Below are positions 20,088-29,183 of a DNA stretch of 64,000 nt, one piece after another (the first letter of the stretch is position 1; each line of letters opens with the position of its first letter). This stretch comes from Azospirillum brasilense. Lineage in GTDB: Bacteria; Pseudomonadota; Alphaproteobacteria; Azospirillales; Azospirillaceae. The position numbers and the translations under genes were made by a program. Under the pieces are notes generated by a model. That model had not been told where the DNA came from, searched no databases, and was given only the letters and a program-made list of their open reading frames with translations. The DNA lies in the NCBI RefSeq assembly GCF_007827795.1, contig NZ_VITI01000011.1:111526-175525 (forward strand). The letters are read 5' to 3'.

Positions 20088-22054
20088 CCGGCCGTACCGG
20101 TATCGGCCGCACCGGCATCGGTCGTCGCGGCGCCATCGCCGGAAGCGCCGCCGCCACCCTGCTCGCCTCACCCCTGTTCACCCGCCTTGGGAATGCCGCC
20201 ATGCCGTCTTCCGACCTTCTGATCGTCAACGCCCGGATCACGACGCTCGACCGCGCCAACCCGCAGGCCGACGCCGTGGCGATCCGCGACGGGCGCTTCC
20301 TCGCCGTGGGGCGGGAGGCCGAGGTGCGCGCCGCATCATCTCCCGACGCCACGGTGATCGACGCCAAGGGACGCCGCCTGATCCCCGGCCTGATCGACAG
20401 CCACATCCACGTCATCCGCGGCGGCCTGAACTACAACATGGAGCTGCGCTGGGACGGCGTGCCGACGCTGGCCGACGCCATGGCGATGCTGCGCGCCCAG
20501 GTGGCCCGCACCCCCGCCCCGCAGTGGGTCCGCGTCGTCGGCGGCTTCACCGAGCACCAGTTCGCCGAGAAGCGCCTGCCGACGCTGGAGGAACTCAACG
20601 CCGCCGCCCCCGACACGCCGGTCTTCATCCTGCACCTATACGACCGCGCGCTGCTGAACGGGGCGGCGCTGCGGGCGGTGGGCTACGGCAAGGACACGCC
20701 CAACCCGCCGGGCGGCGAGATCCAGCGCGATGCCGCGGGCAACCCGACCGGCCTGCTGCTCGCCCTGCCCAACGCGATGATCCTGTACTCCACCCTCGCC
20801 AAGGGACCGAAGCTGCCGGAGGAGTATCAGGTCAACTCCACCCGCCATTTCATGCGGGAGTTGAACGGGCTGGGCGTGACCAGCGTGATCGACGCCGGCG
20901 GCGGCTTCCAAAACTACCCCGACGACTACGCGATCATTGAGAAGTTGCACGCCGACGGCGAGATGACGCTGCGCATCGCCTACAACCTGTTTACCCAGAA
21001 GCCGAAGGAGGAGTTGCAGGACTTCGCCAACTGGTCGGACAAGGTCAAGCCGGGCGACGGCGACGACCGCTACCGCCTGAACGGGGCGGGGGAGATGCTG
21101 GTCTATTCGGCTGCCGACTTCGAGGACTTCCGGGTCGCCCGGCCCGAGATGCCGCCCAACATGGAGACGGACCTGGAGCCGGTGGTGCGCCTGCTGGCCG
21201 AGCGGCGCTGGCCGTGGCGGTTGCACGCCACCTACGACGAGACCATCGGGCGGGCGCTTGACGTCTTCGAGAAGGTCAACCGCGACATCCCGCTGCAGGG
21301 GCTGAACTGGTTCTTCGACCACGCCGAGACGATCAGCGAGCGCAACATCGATCGCATCGCGGCGCTTGGCGGCGGCATCGCCGTGCAGCACCGCATGGCC
21401 TATCAGGGCGAGTATTTCGTGGAGCGCTACGGCGCCAAGGCTGCCGAGGCCACGCCGCCCATCGCCAGGATGATGGCCGCCGGGGTGCCGGTGGGCGCCG
21501 GGACGGACGCCACCCGCGTGGCGAGCTACAACCCCTGGGTCTCGCTGTCCTGGCTGGTCACCGGCAAGACGGTGGGCGGGCTGTCGCTCTACCCGATGGC
21601 CAACCGTCTGGACCGCGAGACGGCGCTGCGCCTGTGGACGGAGGCCAACACCTGGTTCTCCAACGAGCAGGGCAAGAAGGGCCGGATCGAGGCCGGGCAA
21701 CTCGCCGACGCGGCGCTGCTCAGCGACGACTACATGGCCGTGCCGGAGGACCGCATCCCCCACATCCGCTCCGTCCTGACCCTGCTGGGTGGTGCCGTGG
21801 TGCATGGCGAGGGCGATTACGACACGCTCGCCCCGCCGCTGCCCAAGCCGATGCCCGACTGGTCGCCGGTCGCCACGGTCGGCGGCTATTACCGCGACCC
21901 CAAGACGGTGCAGAGGCAGGCGGCGGAGTGCGGCTGCCACTCCGGCTGCGCGGTGCACGGCCACGACCACGCGGCGGCTCTGGGCGCCGACGTGCCCTCG
22001 GCGGACGCGCGCAGCTTCTGGGGCGTGTTCGGCTGCGGCTGCTGGGCGGTGTGA
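20084..22054 (+). CDS. Tat-exported amidohydrolase (YtcJ-like) with Cys/His-rich tail
   Basis: 656 residues. The N-terminus has a twin-arginine region (GIGRRGAIAGSAAATLLA) consistent with Tat export as a folded metalloenzyme. The amidohydrolase-3 fold shows LIPGLIDSHIHVIRGG (HxH metal site), later LHATYDETIGRA and WFFDHAE, and VGAGTDATRVASYNPW near the C-terminal metal aspartate. After the catalytic domain comes an unusual tail of about 60 residues with ECGCHSGCAVHGHDHAAA and a terminal FGCGCWAV, likely to bind a metal. The substrate is unknown. It is coupled to XapX upstream and followed at 14 bases by DoxX. Confidence 0.88.
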   Translation: MTGRTGIGRTGIGRRGAIAGSAAATLLASPLFTRLGNAAMPSSDLLIVNARITTLDRANPQADAVAIRDGRFLAVGREAEVRAASSPDATVIDAKGRRLIPGLIDSHIHVIRGGLNYNMELRWDGVPTLADAMAMLRAQVARTPAPQWVRVVGGFTEHQFAEKRLPTLEELNAAAPDTPVFILHLYDRALLNGAALRAVGYGKDTPNPPGGEIQRDAAGNPTGLLLALPNAMILYSTLAKGPKLPEEYQVNSTRHFMRELNGLGVTSVIDAGGGFQNYPDDYAIIEKLHADGEMTLRIAYNLFTQKPKEELQDFANWSDKVKPGDGDDRYRLNGAGEMLVYSAADFEDFRVARPEMPPNMETDLEPVVRLLAERRWPWRLHATYDETIGRALDVFEKVNRDIPLQGLNWFFDHAETISERNIDRIAALGGGIAVQHRMAYQGEYFVERYGAKAAEATPPIARMMAAGVPVGAGTDATRVASYNPWVSLSWLVTGKTVGGLSLYPMANRLDRETALRLWTEANTWFSNEQGKKGRIEAGQLADAALLSDDYMAVPEDRIPHIRSVLTLLGGAVVHGEGDYDTLAPPLPKPMPDWSPVATVGGYYRDPKTVQRQAAECGCHSGCAVHGHDHAAALGADVPSADARSFWGVFGCGCWAV

Positions 22055-22068
22055 GGGGGAGCGGGACG

Positions 22069-22524
22069 ATGGCCGACACCCTTTGCACGCGCAAGGACGC
22101 CGCCGGTGCGCCGGTCGCCGCGCTGCTCGACTGGCCGGGGACCGCCTGGCTCGCCCGCCTCGCGCTGGCGGCGCCCTTCCTGGTCAGCGGGCTGGTCAAG
22201 CTGACGGACTTCAACGGTGCGGTGGCCGAGGCGGCGGGGCTGGGTCTCGGCCTGCCGGTCCTCGTCGCGGCGGCGGTGATCGTCACCCAGCTCGGCGGGT
22301 CGGCGCTGTTTTTGACACGGCGCTGGTGCTGGCTCGGCGCCGGGCTGCTCGCCGGCTTCACGGTGGTCGCCACGCTGCTCGCCCACGCCTTCTGGACTTA
22401 TGAGGGGCCGGACCGCGCCCGCCAGACCGCCACATTCCTGGAGCATCTGGCCATCGTCGGCGGCTTCGCGGCGGCGGCGGTGCTCACCCACCGCAACGCC
22501 CACCGCCGGGGAGGGTCCGCATGA
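22069..22524 (+). CDS. DoxX-family membrane protein
   Basis: 151 residues with four membrane helices. The first contains LARLALAAPFLVSGLVKLTDFNGAVAE, the usual DoxX signature; later helices include VLVAAAVIVTQLGGSALFLTRRW. DoxX proteins are associated with quinone or thiol redox and detoxification pathways. Start at the ATG 22069 with GAGGGGGAGCGGG upstream. Its stop overlaps the start of the MFS gene by four bases. Confidence 0.87.
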   Translation: MADTLCTRKDAAGAPVAALLDWPGTAWLARLALAAPFLVSGLVKLTDFNGAVAEAAGLGLGLPVLVAAAVIVTQLGGSALFLTRRWCWLGAGLLAGFTVVATLLAHAFWTYEGPDRARQTATFLEHLAIVGGFAAAAVLTHRNAHRRGGSA

Positions 22525-24143
22525 CCGCCGAAACCGTTCCCTCCCCTGGAACCAAGCCGGCCGGGGCCTTCGCGCCGCTGCGCAACCGGCTGTTCGCCGT
22601 GCTGTGGGTGGCGGCCGTGCTGGGCAACGTCGGCACCTTCATGCGCGACGTGGCGAGCGCGTGGCTGGTGCTTGACCTGTCGGGATCGCCGTCCACCGTC
22701 GCGCTGATCCAGGCGGCGGGCTCGCTGCCGATCTTCCTGCTGGCGATCCCGGCGGGCGTGCTGTCGGACATCATGGATCGGCGGCGGATGCTGATCGTCA
22801 TCCAGTGCCTGCTCGCCTGCGTCAGCGCCGCGCTGATGGTCCAGGCGTGGCTGGGCGTCGCCAGCGTGGCCTCCATCGCCGGGCTGACCTTCCTCGGCGG
22901 AGTCGGGGCGGCGCTGATGGCGCCGGTCTGGCAATCCATCGTGCCGGAGCTGGTGCCGCGCGGCGAGCTGAAGGGCGCGGTGGCGCTGAACAGCCTGGGC
23001 ATCAACATCGCCCGCGCCATCGGCCCGGCGGCGGGCGGCGCGATCCTGGCCGCCGCCGGGGCCGCCGCCACCTACGCGGTGGATGTGAGTTCCTACATCA
23101 TCGTCATCGCCGCCCTGCTGTGGTGGCGGCGCACCCCCGACGCCCGCGACGATCTGTCGGAGCAGTTCGGCGGCGCGTTGCGCGCCGGGCTGCGCTACGC
23201 CCGCGCCAGCAAGGAGTTGCACCGCGTCTTCCTGCGCGCCGGCCTGTTCTTCGCCTGCGCCAGCGCCCTCTGGGCCTTGCTGCCCATCGTCGCCGGGCCG
23301 ATGCTGGGTGGCGGGCCGGGCTTCTACGGCCTGCTGCTCGGCGCCGTGGGGGCGGGTGCCATCGGCGGGGCGACCGTCCTGCCGCGCCTGCGCGAGCGTC
23401 TGGGGGCGGACGGCCTCATGCTGGCGGCGGCGCTGGTCACCGCCGTCGTGATGGGCATTCTGGCCCTGGCCCCGCCGCGCTGGCTGGCGCTGCCGGTCCT
23501 GCTGGGCGCCGGGGCGGCCTGGATCGCCGTGCTGACGACGCTGAGCGCCACGACCCAGGCGATCCTGCCTAATTGGGTACGCGGGCGTGGTCTGGCGCTG
23601 TACCTGACGGTGTTCAATGGCGCACTGACGGCGGGCAGCCTTGGCTGGGGGGCTCTGGCCGAAGGGATCGGCGTGCCCGCCACCCTGTGGGTCAGCGCCG
23701 CCGGGCTGCTGGCCGTGGCGGTGCTGTCCCGCGCGGTGCCGCTGCCGGAGGGCGAGGCCGACCTCACCCCCTCCAACCACTGGCCGGAGCCGTTGACCGC
23801 CGAGCCGGTGCGCAACGACCGCGGCCCGGTGCTGATCACCATCGAGTACCGGGTGGCCGCCGCCGACCAGCACGCCTTCCACGCCGCGCTGCGCCGCCTG
23901 TCGGAGGCGCGGCGGCGGGACGGCGCCTACGCCTGGGGCGTCAGCCAGGATTCCGGCGATCCGGAACGGGTGCTGGAGTGGTTCTTCGTGGAGTCCTGGG
24001 CGGAGCACCAGCGCCAGCACCGCCGGGTGTCCAACGCCGACGCGGACGTGCAGAGGGAGGCGCTGGCCTTCCACCGCGGCGACGGTCCGCCGCGGGTGTC
24101 GCATTTCCTGGCGCTGGAGCACGGCTCGGGAAAGGCGTCGTGA
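22521..24143 (+). CDS. MFS transporter fused to an antibiotic-monooxygenase-like domain
   Basis: 540 residues. Residues 1-420 have about 12 membrane helices and the MFS loop VLSDIMDRRRMLIVIQ; the early segment LRNRLFAVLWVAAVLGNVGTFMRDVASAWLVLDLSGSPSTVALIQ is typical of the EntS/DHA3-like exporters. Residues ~430-535 form a soluble domain (VLITIEYRVAAADQHAFHAALRRL, then VLEWFFVESWAEHQRQHRR) that resembles the ABM dimeric ferredoxin-like fold. This combination is recurrent in the family. It probably exports a small molecule; the soluble domain may modify or sense it. It is coupled to DoxX and to the porin on either side. Confidence 0.88.
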   Translation: MTAETVPSPGTKPAGAFAPLRNRLFAVLWVAAVLGNVGTFMRDVASAWLVLDLSGSPSTVALIQAAGSLPIFLLAIPAGVLSDIMDRRRMLIVIQCLLACVSAALMVQAWLGVASVASIAGLTFLGGVGAALMAPVWQSIVPELVPRGELKGAVALNSLGINIARAIGPAAGGAILAAAGAAATYAVDVSSYIIVIAALLWWRRTPDARDDLSEQFGGALRAGLRYARASKELHRVFLRAGLFFACASALWALLPIVAGPMLGGGPGFYGLLLGAVGAGAIGGATVLPRLRERLGADGLMLAAALVTAVVMGILALAPPRWLALPVLLGAGAAWIAVLTTLSATTQAILPNWVRGRGLALYLTVFNGALTAGSLGWGALAEGIGVPATLWVSAAGLLAVAVLSRAVPLPEGEADLTPSNHWPEPLTAEPVRNDRGPVLITIEYRVAAADQHAFHAALRRLSEARRRDGAYAWGVSQDSGDPERVLEWFFVESWAEHQRQHRRVSNADADVQREALAFHRGDGPPRVSHFLALEHGSGKAS

Positions 24144-25543
24144 GGCGATGGCGCGGGGCGCTGGTCGCGGCTCTGCTGCTCCAGTCCGCCCCGGCCCCTG
24201 CGGAAACTCCTGTGGAGACGCCGCCCCCACCCCTGACCAACAGCCGCTACGACGAGGACTACCGCTACCTCCTCGACCCCGCGGCGGGGAGCGGCGCCTT
24301 CTGGGAGCGGTTCAAGGCGATCCCGCTCACCCCCGGCGGCACGGTCTCCCTATCCACCGGGCTGGAGGCGCGGCTGCGCGGCGAGGCGGTGCGCAACAGC
24401 GGCTGGGGACAGGATGAGCCCAGGAGCGACGCCTACGGCCTGTGGCGGCTGCTGCCTTACGCCGACCTGCGCGTCGGCCCGGCCCTGCGCGTCTTCGGTC
24501 AGCTGATCATGGCCGACACGGCGGGCAAGCTCGGGCTGGAGGGGGCGCCGGACGTCGACCGAGCCGACCTGCTGCAGGGTTTCGCCGACCTGTCCGTCCC
24601 GCTGGGGAGCGCGCAGGGCACGCTGCGGGCGGGGCGCCAGATGCTCGCCTACGGGTCGGAGCGGCTGATCAGCCTGCGCTACGGTGCCAACGTGCCCCGC
24701 GCCTTCGACGCGGTGACGGGCATCGTGCAATCCGGTCCCTGGCGGGTGGACGGCTTCCTCGGCCGCCCGGTCCGCGCCGCGCCCGACCTGTTCGACGACC
24801 GGCGCGACGGCGGGCGCTCCGCCTGGGGGCTGTACGCCACGCGCGGCGCCGGTGCGGGCTGGGGCACGGGGCTGGACGCCTACTACATCGGCTACGGCAA
24901 CCGGGCGGCGTCCTTCGAGGGCGGGCAGGGGCGGGAGGAGCGGCACACGCTGGGCACTCGCCTGTTCGGAAAGGCCGACGGCTGGGACTGGAACTGGGAG
25001 GCCATGCTCCAGACCGGGCGCATTGATGGCGACACCATCGCCGCATGGTCGGTCGCCAGCGACACCGGCCACCGCTGGGACGGCGTCCCGCTGCGCCCGC
25101 GGCTCGGGCTCAAGGCGAACATCGCCAGCGGCGACCGTGATCCCGGCGACGGGCGGCTGGGCACCTTCAACCCCCTGTTCCCCCGCGCGAAGTATTTCGG
25201 GGAGCTGACCCCGGTCGGGCCGCTGAACCTGATGAACCTTCATCCGTCCCTGGATCTGGCGCTGTCGGATGAGTTCAGCCTGTCCGCCTCGGCCATCGCC
25301 TATTGGCGGATGAGCCTGGGGGACGGCGTCTACGACCTGTCCGGGAACCTGCTCCGCGACGGCGCCGGTTCGCGGTCGCGTTACATCGGCACGCAGGGGG
25401 AGCTTGTGCTGTCCTACGCCGCGGGGCGCACGGTCGAGGGGCTGCTGTCCTACTCGCTGTTCCGGCCCGGCTCCTTCCTTCAGGACACCGGCCCCGCGAA
25501 GACGATCCACTTCGTCGGGGTGGAGGCGGTGTTTAAATTCTGA
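24140..25543 (+). CDS. alginate-export-family outer-membrane porin
   Basis: 467 residues. The GTG start at 24140 overlaps the MFS stop (GTGA), and the resulting N-terminus RRWRGALVAALLLQSAPAPAE is a signal peptide. The remainder is a beta-barrel of AlgE/Alginate_exp type, with LPYADLRVGPALRVFGQL, the conserved GTLRAGRQMLAYGSERL, and late PLNLMNLHPSLDLALSDEFSLSA. It ends in VEAVFKF, a C-terminal phenylalanine as in outer-membrane proteins. The family name does not prove alginate export; it may be a general or product-specific channel for this operon. Confidence 0.88.
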   Translation: MRRWRGALVAALLLQSAPAPAETPVETPPPPLTNSRYDEDYRYLLDPAAGSGAFWERFKAIPLTPGGTVSLSTGLEARLRGEAVRNSGWGQDEPRSDAYGLWRLLPYADLRVGPALRVFGQLIMADTAGKLGLEGAPDVDRADLLQGFADLSVPLGSAQGTLRAGRQMLAYGSERLISLRYGANVPRAFDAVTGIVQSGPWRVDGFLGRPVRAAPDLFDDRRDGGRSAWGLYATRGAGAGWGTGLDAYYIGYGNRAASFEGGQGREERHTLGTRLFGKADGWDWNWEAMLQTGRIDGDTIAAWSVASDTGHRWDGVPLRPRLGLKANIASGDRDPGDGRLGTFNPLFPRAKYFGELTPVGPLNLMNLHPSLDLALSDEFSLSASAIAYWRMSLGDGVYDLSGNLLRDGAGSRSRYIGTQGELVLSYAAGRTVEGLLSYSLFRPGSFLQDTGPAKTIHFVGVEAVFKF

Positions 25544-25760
25544 TCCTTCCGGGTGACCGCTCCCCCCACATCCGACGAATCGAGGGATCGGGCCGTCCGG
25601 GCCAGCCTGCCGGGCTTACGGTAACTTACGCCGGTTACCTCTCAGGCATGCGGAACGTCCGTGCAAGCGTGCCGTTCCACTGACCCGAACCGGACGACCT
25701 GAACCGGACATCGGCCCACGACGGCCCACGAGCGGGTCCAAGAACAGACGGAGACGATCC

Positions 25761-26378
25761 ATGAAACGCCCCATGAGCCACCGTACCCAGGCCGTCCTCG
25801 CGGTGTTCCTGACCGGTGCGGTTCTGGCCGGTTGCTCACCGGCCTCCGAAACCGCGGGGCCGTCCGCCGCCATGGCGCCGGCGAGCGTGGAGTCCACGCC
25901 GCGGCTGTCCATGGTCGAGAACGTCCGCTCCGCCGCCAAGGTCCGCGGTATCGACAAGGCGGCCCGGACGGTGATCCTGCAATTCCCGGACGGGCGGGAG
26001 GAGGCTGTGACCGCCGGAAGCGAGGTGCGGAACTTCGACCGCATCAAGGTGGGCGACACCGTGCAGATCGAGTACTCCCGCCTGACCAACATCGTCACTC
26101 AGCCGCCGGGCGGCGGGCCCGGCGCCATCCAAAGGAGCAGCACGGACCGCGCCGCGGTCGGCGAGATGCCGCGCGCGTCGGCGGTCACCACCACCCAGGT
26201 GACGGAGGTCGTCGAGGCCATCGACCTCGGCCGGCGGACGGTTACGCTGCGCGGGCCGCAGGGACGCACGCGCACGGTTCCGGTGCCGCCGGAGGTGCAG
26301 GGGCTGGAGACGGTGAAGCCCGGCGACGAGGTGGTGATCAGCCGGACGGAGGCTGCCACGGTCACCGTGATGCGATGA
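25761..26378 (+). CDS. putative outer-membrane lipoprotein
   Basis: 205 residues with a lipoprotein signal: a charged start, hydrophobic AVLAVFLTGAVLAGC, with the lipobox LAGC making the cysteine near residue 25 the lipid site. The mature part is beta-rich with two repeated halves, each with a KVRGIDKAARTVILQFPDGREE-like or VVEAIDLGRRTVTLRGPQGRT-like strand pattern followed by a VKPGDEVVI-type turn. The function is unknown. It stands alone; tRNA-Asp lies 35 bases downstream on the other strand. Confidence 0.8.
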   Translation: MKRPMSHRTQAVLAVFLTGAVLAGCSPASETAGPSAAMAPASVESTPRLSMVENVRSAAKVRGIDKAARTVILQFPDGREEAVTAGSEVRNFDRIKVGDTVQIEYSRLTNIVTQPPGGGPGAIQRSSTDRAAVGEMPRASAVTTTQVTEVVEAIDLGRRTVTLRGPQGRTRTVPVPPEVQGLETVKPGDEVVISRTEAATVTVMR

Positions 26379-26413
26379 GAGGGACGAAGGAGAAGGCCAC
26401 CGATGAGGGAAGG

Positions 26414-26490
<77 letters not shown>

Positions 26491-26494
26491 AATA

Positions 26495-26570
26495 TGGCTC
26501 CGGATGCTGGACTCGAACCAGCGACACGCGGATTAACAGTCCGCTGCTCTACCGACTGAGCTAATCCGGA
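26495..26570 (-). tRNA. tRNA-Asn (GTT)
   Basis: On the minus strand a 76-base cloverleaf including CCA: acceptor TCCGGAT/ATCCGGA, D arm AGCTCAGTCGGTAGAGC, anticodon stem GCGGA/TCCGC with loop CTGTTAA giving anticodon GTT, and T arm CTGGTTCGAGTCCAG. It is the first of a two-tRNA unit with tRNA-Asp. Confidence 0.96.
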
Positions 26571-26789
26571 ACGGAGGCCGGCTTATAAGCCCCTTTCCGG
26601 AGGCTGGCAAGGGGAAAACGACCCGCCGACGGGATTTTCTATCCAGCACCCGCGGTGGCGATGCAGGGCCGTGACAATGGGGCCGAAATGTGGCGAAGGC
26701 CTCGCGCATCGGTTGACAGGGGGCGCGGCTTTCGCTTCCTTCCGGCCCCGGTTCCCGTCCCTGTCCCCTGCCGCTGGTCCCCGTTCCCC

Positions 26790-27368
26790 ATGTCCAAGGT
26801 CGTTCCCTTCGCCCAGGCGCGCGAAGCCCTCCTCGCCCGCCTCACCGAACAGCTTCCCCCCTCCACCGAGTGGGCCGGGCGGCTGATGCTGATGCCGGAC
26901 GGCAACCGGGTGGAGCCGATGCCCGCGACCGACGCGGTCGAGGTGCTGCGCGCCTTCCGCGCCGGGCTGGGCGAGGCCATCGGCGCCGCCCCCTGCTCGG
27001 TTGGCGGCATGTGGGTGTCGCGGGAGGACTGTCTGGACTGGGACGGGCTGCTGGCCCCGCTGGCGGTGGCCGCTGGCTATGTGGTGGCCGGGGCGACCGG
27101 CGGCGCCGGCCTGTCGGTGGAGCTGTTCCGCTGCAAGACGGCGCTGGCCGGCTGGGGCGTGCGCGGATTGCGCGGAGAGCCGGCGGTGGCCCGCTCCGCC
27201 GGCTACGCCGTGGTGATGGTCAGCCGCCGTCCGGACGATCAGGAGATCGTCCTGGACCGCGTTATGGACACCTTCGGCTTCGTCATGCGCAGCCAGGGCG
27301 AGCCGGTGGTGGAAACCGGCGACCTGAACGCCCGGCTGGCCCGCCGGGCCTGCCCGCTGCGGCGGTAA
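26790..27368 (+). CDS. uncharacterised protein
   Basis: 192 residues from the ATG at 26790. No signal peptide. The protein is mixed alpha/beta with a Gly/Ala-rich middle (GYVVAGATGGAGLSVELFRCK) and a basic end. I do not recognise the family. The first 15 residues (SKVVPFAQAREALLARL) form an amphipathic helix. The next gene is convergent, with only eight bases between the stops. Confidence 0.65.
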   Translation: MSKVVPFAQAREALLARLTEQLPPSTEWAGRLMLMPDGNRVEPMPATDAVEVLRAFRAGLGEAIGAAPCSVGGMWVSREDCLDWDGLLAPLAVAAGYVVAGATGGAGLSVELFRCKTALAGWGVRGLRGEPAVARSAGYAVVMVSRRPDDQEIVLDRVMDTFGFVMRSQGEPVVETGDLNARLARRACPLRR

Positions 27369-27376
27369 CCGGGCGG

Positions 27377-27583
27377 TTACCGGTTCGGCGCGTTGGCCTG
27401 GACGATGCGGGCGACGGTCTGCAGACGCTGCACGTCGCGCACTTCCAGAACGATGCCCAGGTTCAGCGCGGCGAGCGTGTCGGCCAGGGACCGCATGCTG
27501 TCCCGCACCCGCTCCAGCGCGTCGGGGCCATGGTCCGATTCGCTGCCGAGGGAACTGACGAAGGCACTGATTTCCAACTGCAT
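27377..27583 (-). CDS. small uncharacterised protein
   Basis: 68 residues, mainly helical, acidic, with the long helix DALERVRDSMRSLADTLAALN. No signal peptide or membrane helix. It is convergent with the gene at 26790. I do not recognise it. Support is coding length and lack of competing frames, so confidence is modest. Confidence 0.5.
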   Translation of the reverse strand: MQLEISAFVSSLGSESDHGPDALERVRDSMRSLADTLAALNLGIVLEVRDVQRLQTVARIVQANAPNR

Positions 27584-27721
27584 TTACGCCCGGCTCCGCC
27601 TGTGTGATGGGTGCTGTCCCTCAAGGCGTTACTCCGATCCACGCACTCGCGTCCATGACGCTTGCGCCATAGGCCGCTGGGCGAATCCCCTCGTCCACCC
27701 GGCCGAACATCAGGCCGAGCA

Positions 27722-28750
27722 CTAGGCCGGGCGGCGACGGAAGCGCATCGGTTCGCCGAAGCCGGGGACAGCGAAATGGCCGGGATCGACCGCCTGTTCG
27801 GCCAGGGCGTGGTGCAGAGCCCGGATGGGAGCGTCGATGCCCTCCGCGGTCAGCTGGAAGGTTCCGAAATGCATGGCGACGCTGTGTCGTGCCCCCAGGT
27901 CGCGGTGAGCCCGCACAGCGTCGGCCGGGTTCATGTGCTGGGCGGCCATGAACCAGCGCGGCTCGTAGGCGCCGATCGGCAGCAGGGCGACGTCGATGGC
28001 GCCGAACCGCCGCCCGATCTCCCGGAAGTGCGGGCAATAGCCGCTGTCGCCCGCGAAATAGACGGCGGCCTCCGGCGTCTCGACCACGAAGCCGCCCCAC
28101 AGCGTCCGGCGCCGGTCGAAGGGGGTGCGGGAGGACCAGTGCTGCGCCGGGACGAAGGTGATCCGGGTGCCGTGCGGGCCGGGCAGGCTGTCCCACCAAT
28201 CCAGCTCGTGCACCGCGTCGAAGCCGGCCCGGCGCATCATCGGGCCGTTGCCCAGCCCCGTCATCACCTGCGGCACGCCGCGCCGCCGCGCCAGATGGCG
28301 GAGCGTCGGGGCGTCGAGGTGATCGTAGTGGTTGTGACTGAGCAGCACCGCGTCGATGACCGGCAAATCCGCCATGCGCACCGCGGGCGGGCGCACCCGC
28401 TTCGGTCCCAGACGCCCGAAGGGGCCGGCATGGTCGGAATAGACGGGGTCGGTCAGGAAGGCCGCACCACCGATCTGGATCAGGAAGGTCGCCTGTCCGA
28501 TGAAGGTCACCGCGACCTCGCCCCGCGCCGGGGTGATGGGGCGGAAGGGGCTGGGCGGTTCCGGGTCAGGCGGCGTCCAGCGCGGGCCGCGCGCCTTGTA
28601 AAGCCGCCACAGCTCGCGCGGGCTCTTGTCCGTGTCGGCGTGCGGGTTGAAGAAACGGCGCCCGTCCCAGTGGTCGGACGGGACGGCGGGAAAGCGGGGC
28701 TGGCTGTCGTCGCGCGGCATGACACGAGAAGTGGGGTGGTGCGGCGGCAT
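27722..28750 (-). CDS. NAPE-PLD-like metallo-beta-lactamase-fold hydrolase
   Basis: 342 residues. The di-zinc motif SHNHYDHLD (HxHxDH) is near residue 140, with further metal positions in VPAQHWSSRT, YFAGDSGYC and SVAMHFGTFQLT. The N-terminus RRFFNPHADTDKSP and the mid-domain VTFIGQATFLIQIGGAAFLTDPVYS are typical of the bacterial NAPE-PLD/UlaG-like branch. It probably cleaves a phosphodiester or lactone; the substrate is unknown. The start could also be the ATG at 28720. It lies alone on the minus strand. Confidence 0.85.
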   Translation of the reverse strand: MPPHHPTSRVMPRDDSQPRFPAVPSDHWDGRRFFNPHADTDKSPRELWRLYKARGPRWTPPDPEPPSPFRPITPARGEVAVTFIGQATFLIQIGGAAFLTDPVYSDHAGPFGRLGPKRVRPPAVRMADLPVIDAVLLSHNHYDHLDAPTLRHLARRRGVPQVMTGLGNGPMMRRAGFDAVHELDWWDSLPGPHGTRITFVPAQHWSSRTPFDRRRTLWGGFVVETPEAAVYFAGDSGYCPHFREIGRRFGAIDVALLPIGAYEPRWFMAAQHMNPADAVRAHRDLGARHSVAMHFGTFQLTAEGIDAPIRALHHALAEQAVDPGHFAVPGFGEPMRFRRRPA

Positions 28751-28888
28751 TGACTAGGCCACCGCCTTCCGCGATGCGGCAAGAATTCCATGCTCGCGAC
28801 ACGGACAGTCCGCAAAACTGAATGCTCTATTGATAAAGCATTGAAAGCGTTGCGTTTTTTGGGGTCTGCCCTGCAAGAAGCGCGCGTG

Positions 28889-28908
28889 TGGTATCGGGTA
28901 TACCAGGG
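28889..28908 (+). promoter_or_regulatory. shared upstream motif of small DUF1127-type gene (copy 2)
   Basis: TGGTATCGGGTATACCAGGG, 59 bases before the 45-residue gene. It shares the core TGGTAT-N2-GGTAT-N-CCAG with the sequence at 3095-3114 in front of the DUF1127 gene. Probable common regulation is inferred. Confidence 0.4.
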
Positions 28909-28966
28909 CATATTGGTTTCAACGAACAACGCCCCCGATAACGCCTCCCAACGATTGGAGACCATC

Positions 28967-29104
28967 ATGAACAGCTCGACCTACACCCACATCGGCAGCG
29001 ACCGCGCCCCGTCCTCCGCCCTCCAGGCCGTCCGCGAGTTCCTCGCCGCCTGGCTGCGCGCGACCCCGGCCTACATCGTCTACCGCGCCATCAACGAGCG
29101 CTGA
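28967..29104 (+). CDS. 45-residue DUF1127-related mini-protein
   Basis: A 45-residue protein starting at an ATG with TTGGAG seven bases upstream. Its C-terminal half, ALQAVREFLAAWLRATPAYIVYRAI, resembles the N-terminal half of the DUF1127 protein at 2837-3058 (VREF-x2-AW-x3-A-x2-AY-x-VY), but the C-terminal DUF1127 core is missing. It is short but followed by a good terminator and preceded by a motif shared with the other gene, which supports it being real. Function unknown. Confidence 0.7.
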   Translation: MNSSTYTHIGSDRAPSSALQAVREFLAAWLRATPAYIVYRAINER

Positions 29105-29125
29105 TTTACGAGCGCGGATTGTCAA

Positions 29126-29160
29126 ACGGGGGCGGCCCAACGGTCGCCCCCGTGTTGTAT
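29126..29160 (+). terminator. rho-independent-like terminator of the 45-residue gene
   Basis: A nine-base stem ACGGGGGCG / CGCCCCCGT with a ten-base loop, at 29126-29153, followed by GTTGTAT. It lies 22 bases after the stop of the mini-protein gene. The T-run is short, so termination may be partial. The minus-strand GST gene ends at 29184, so it may act in both directions. Confidence 0.6.
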
Positions 29161-29183
29161 GAAGAAGCCCTTGGGCGTTCGGC

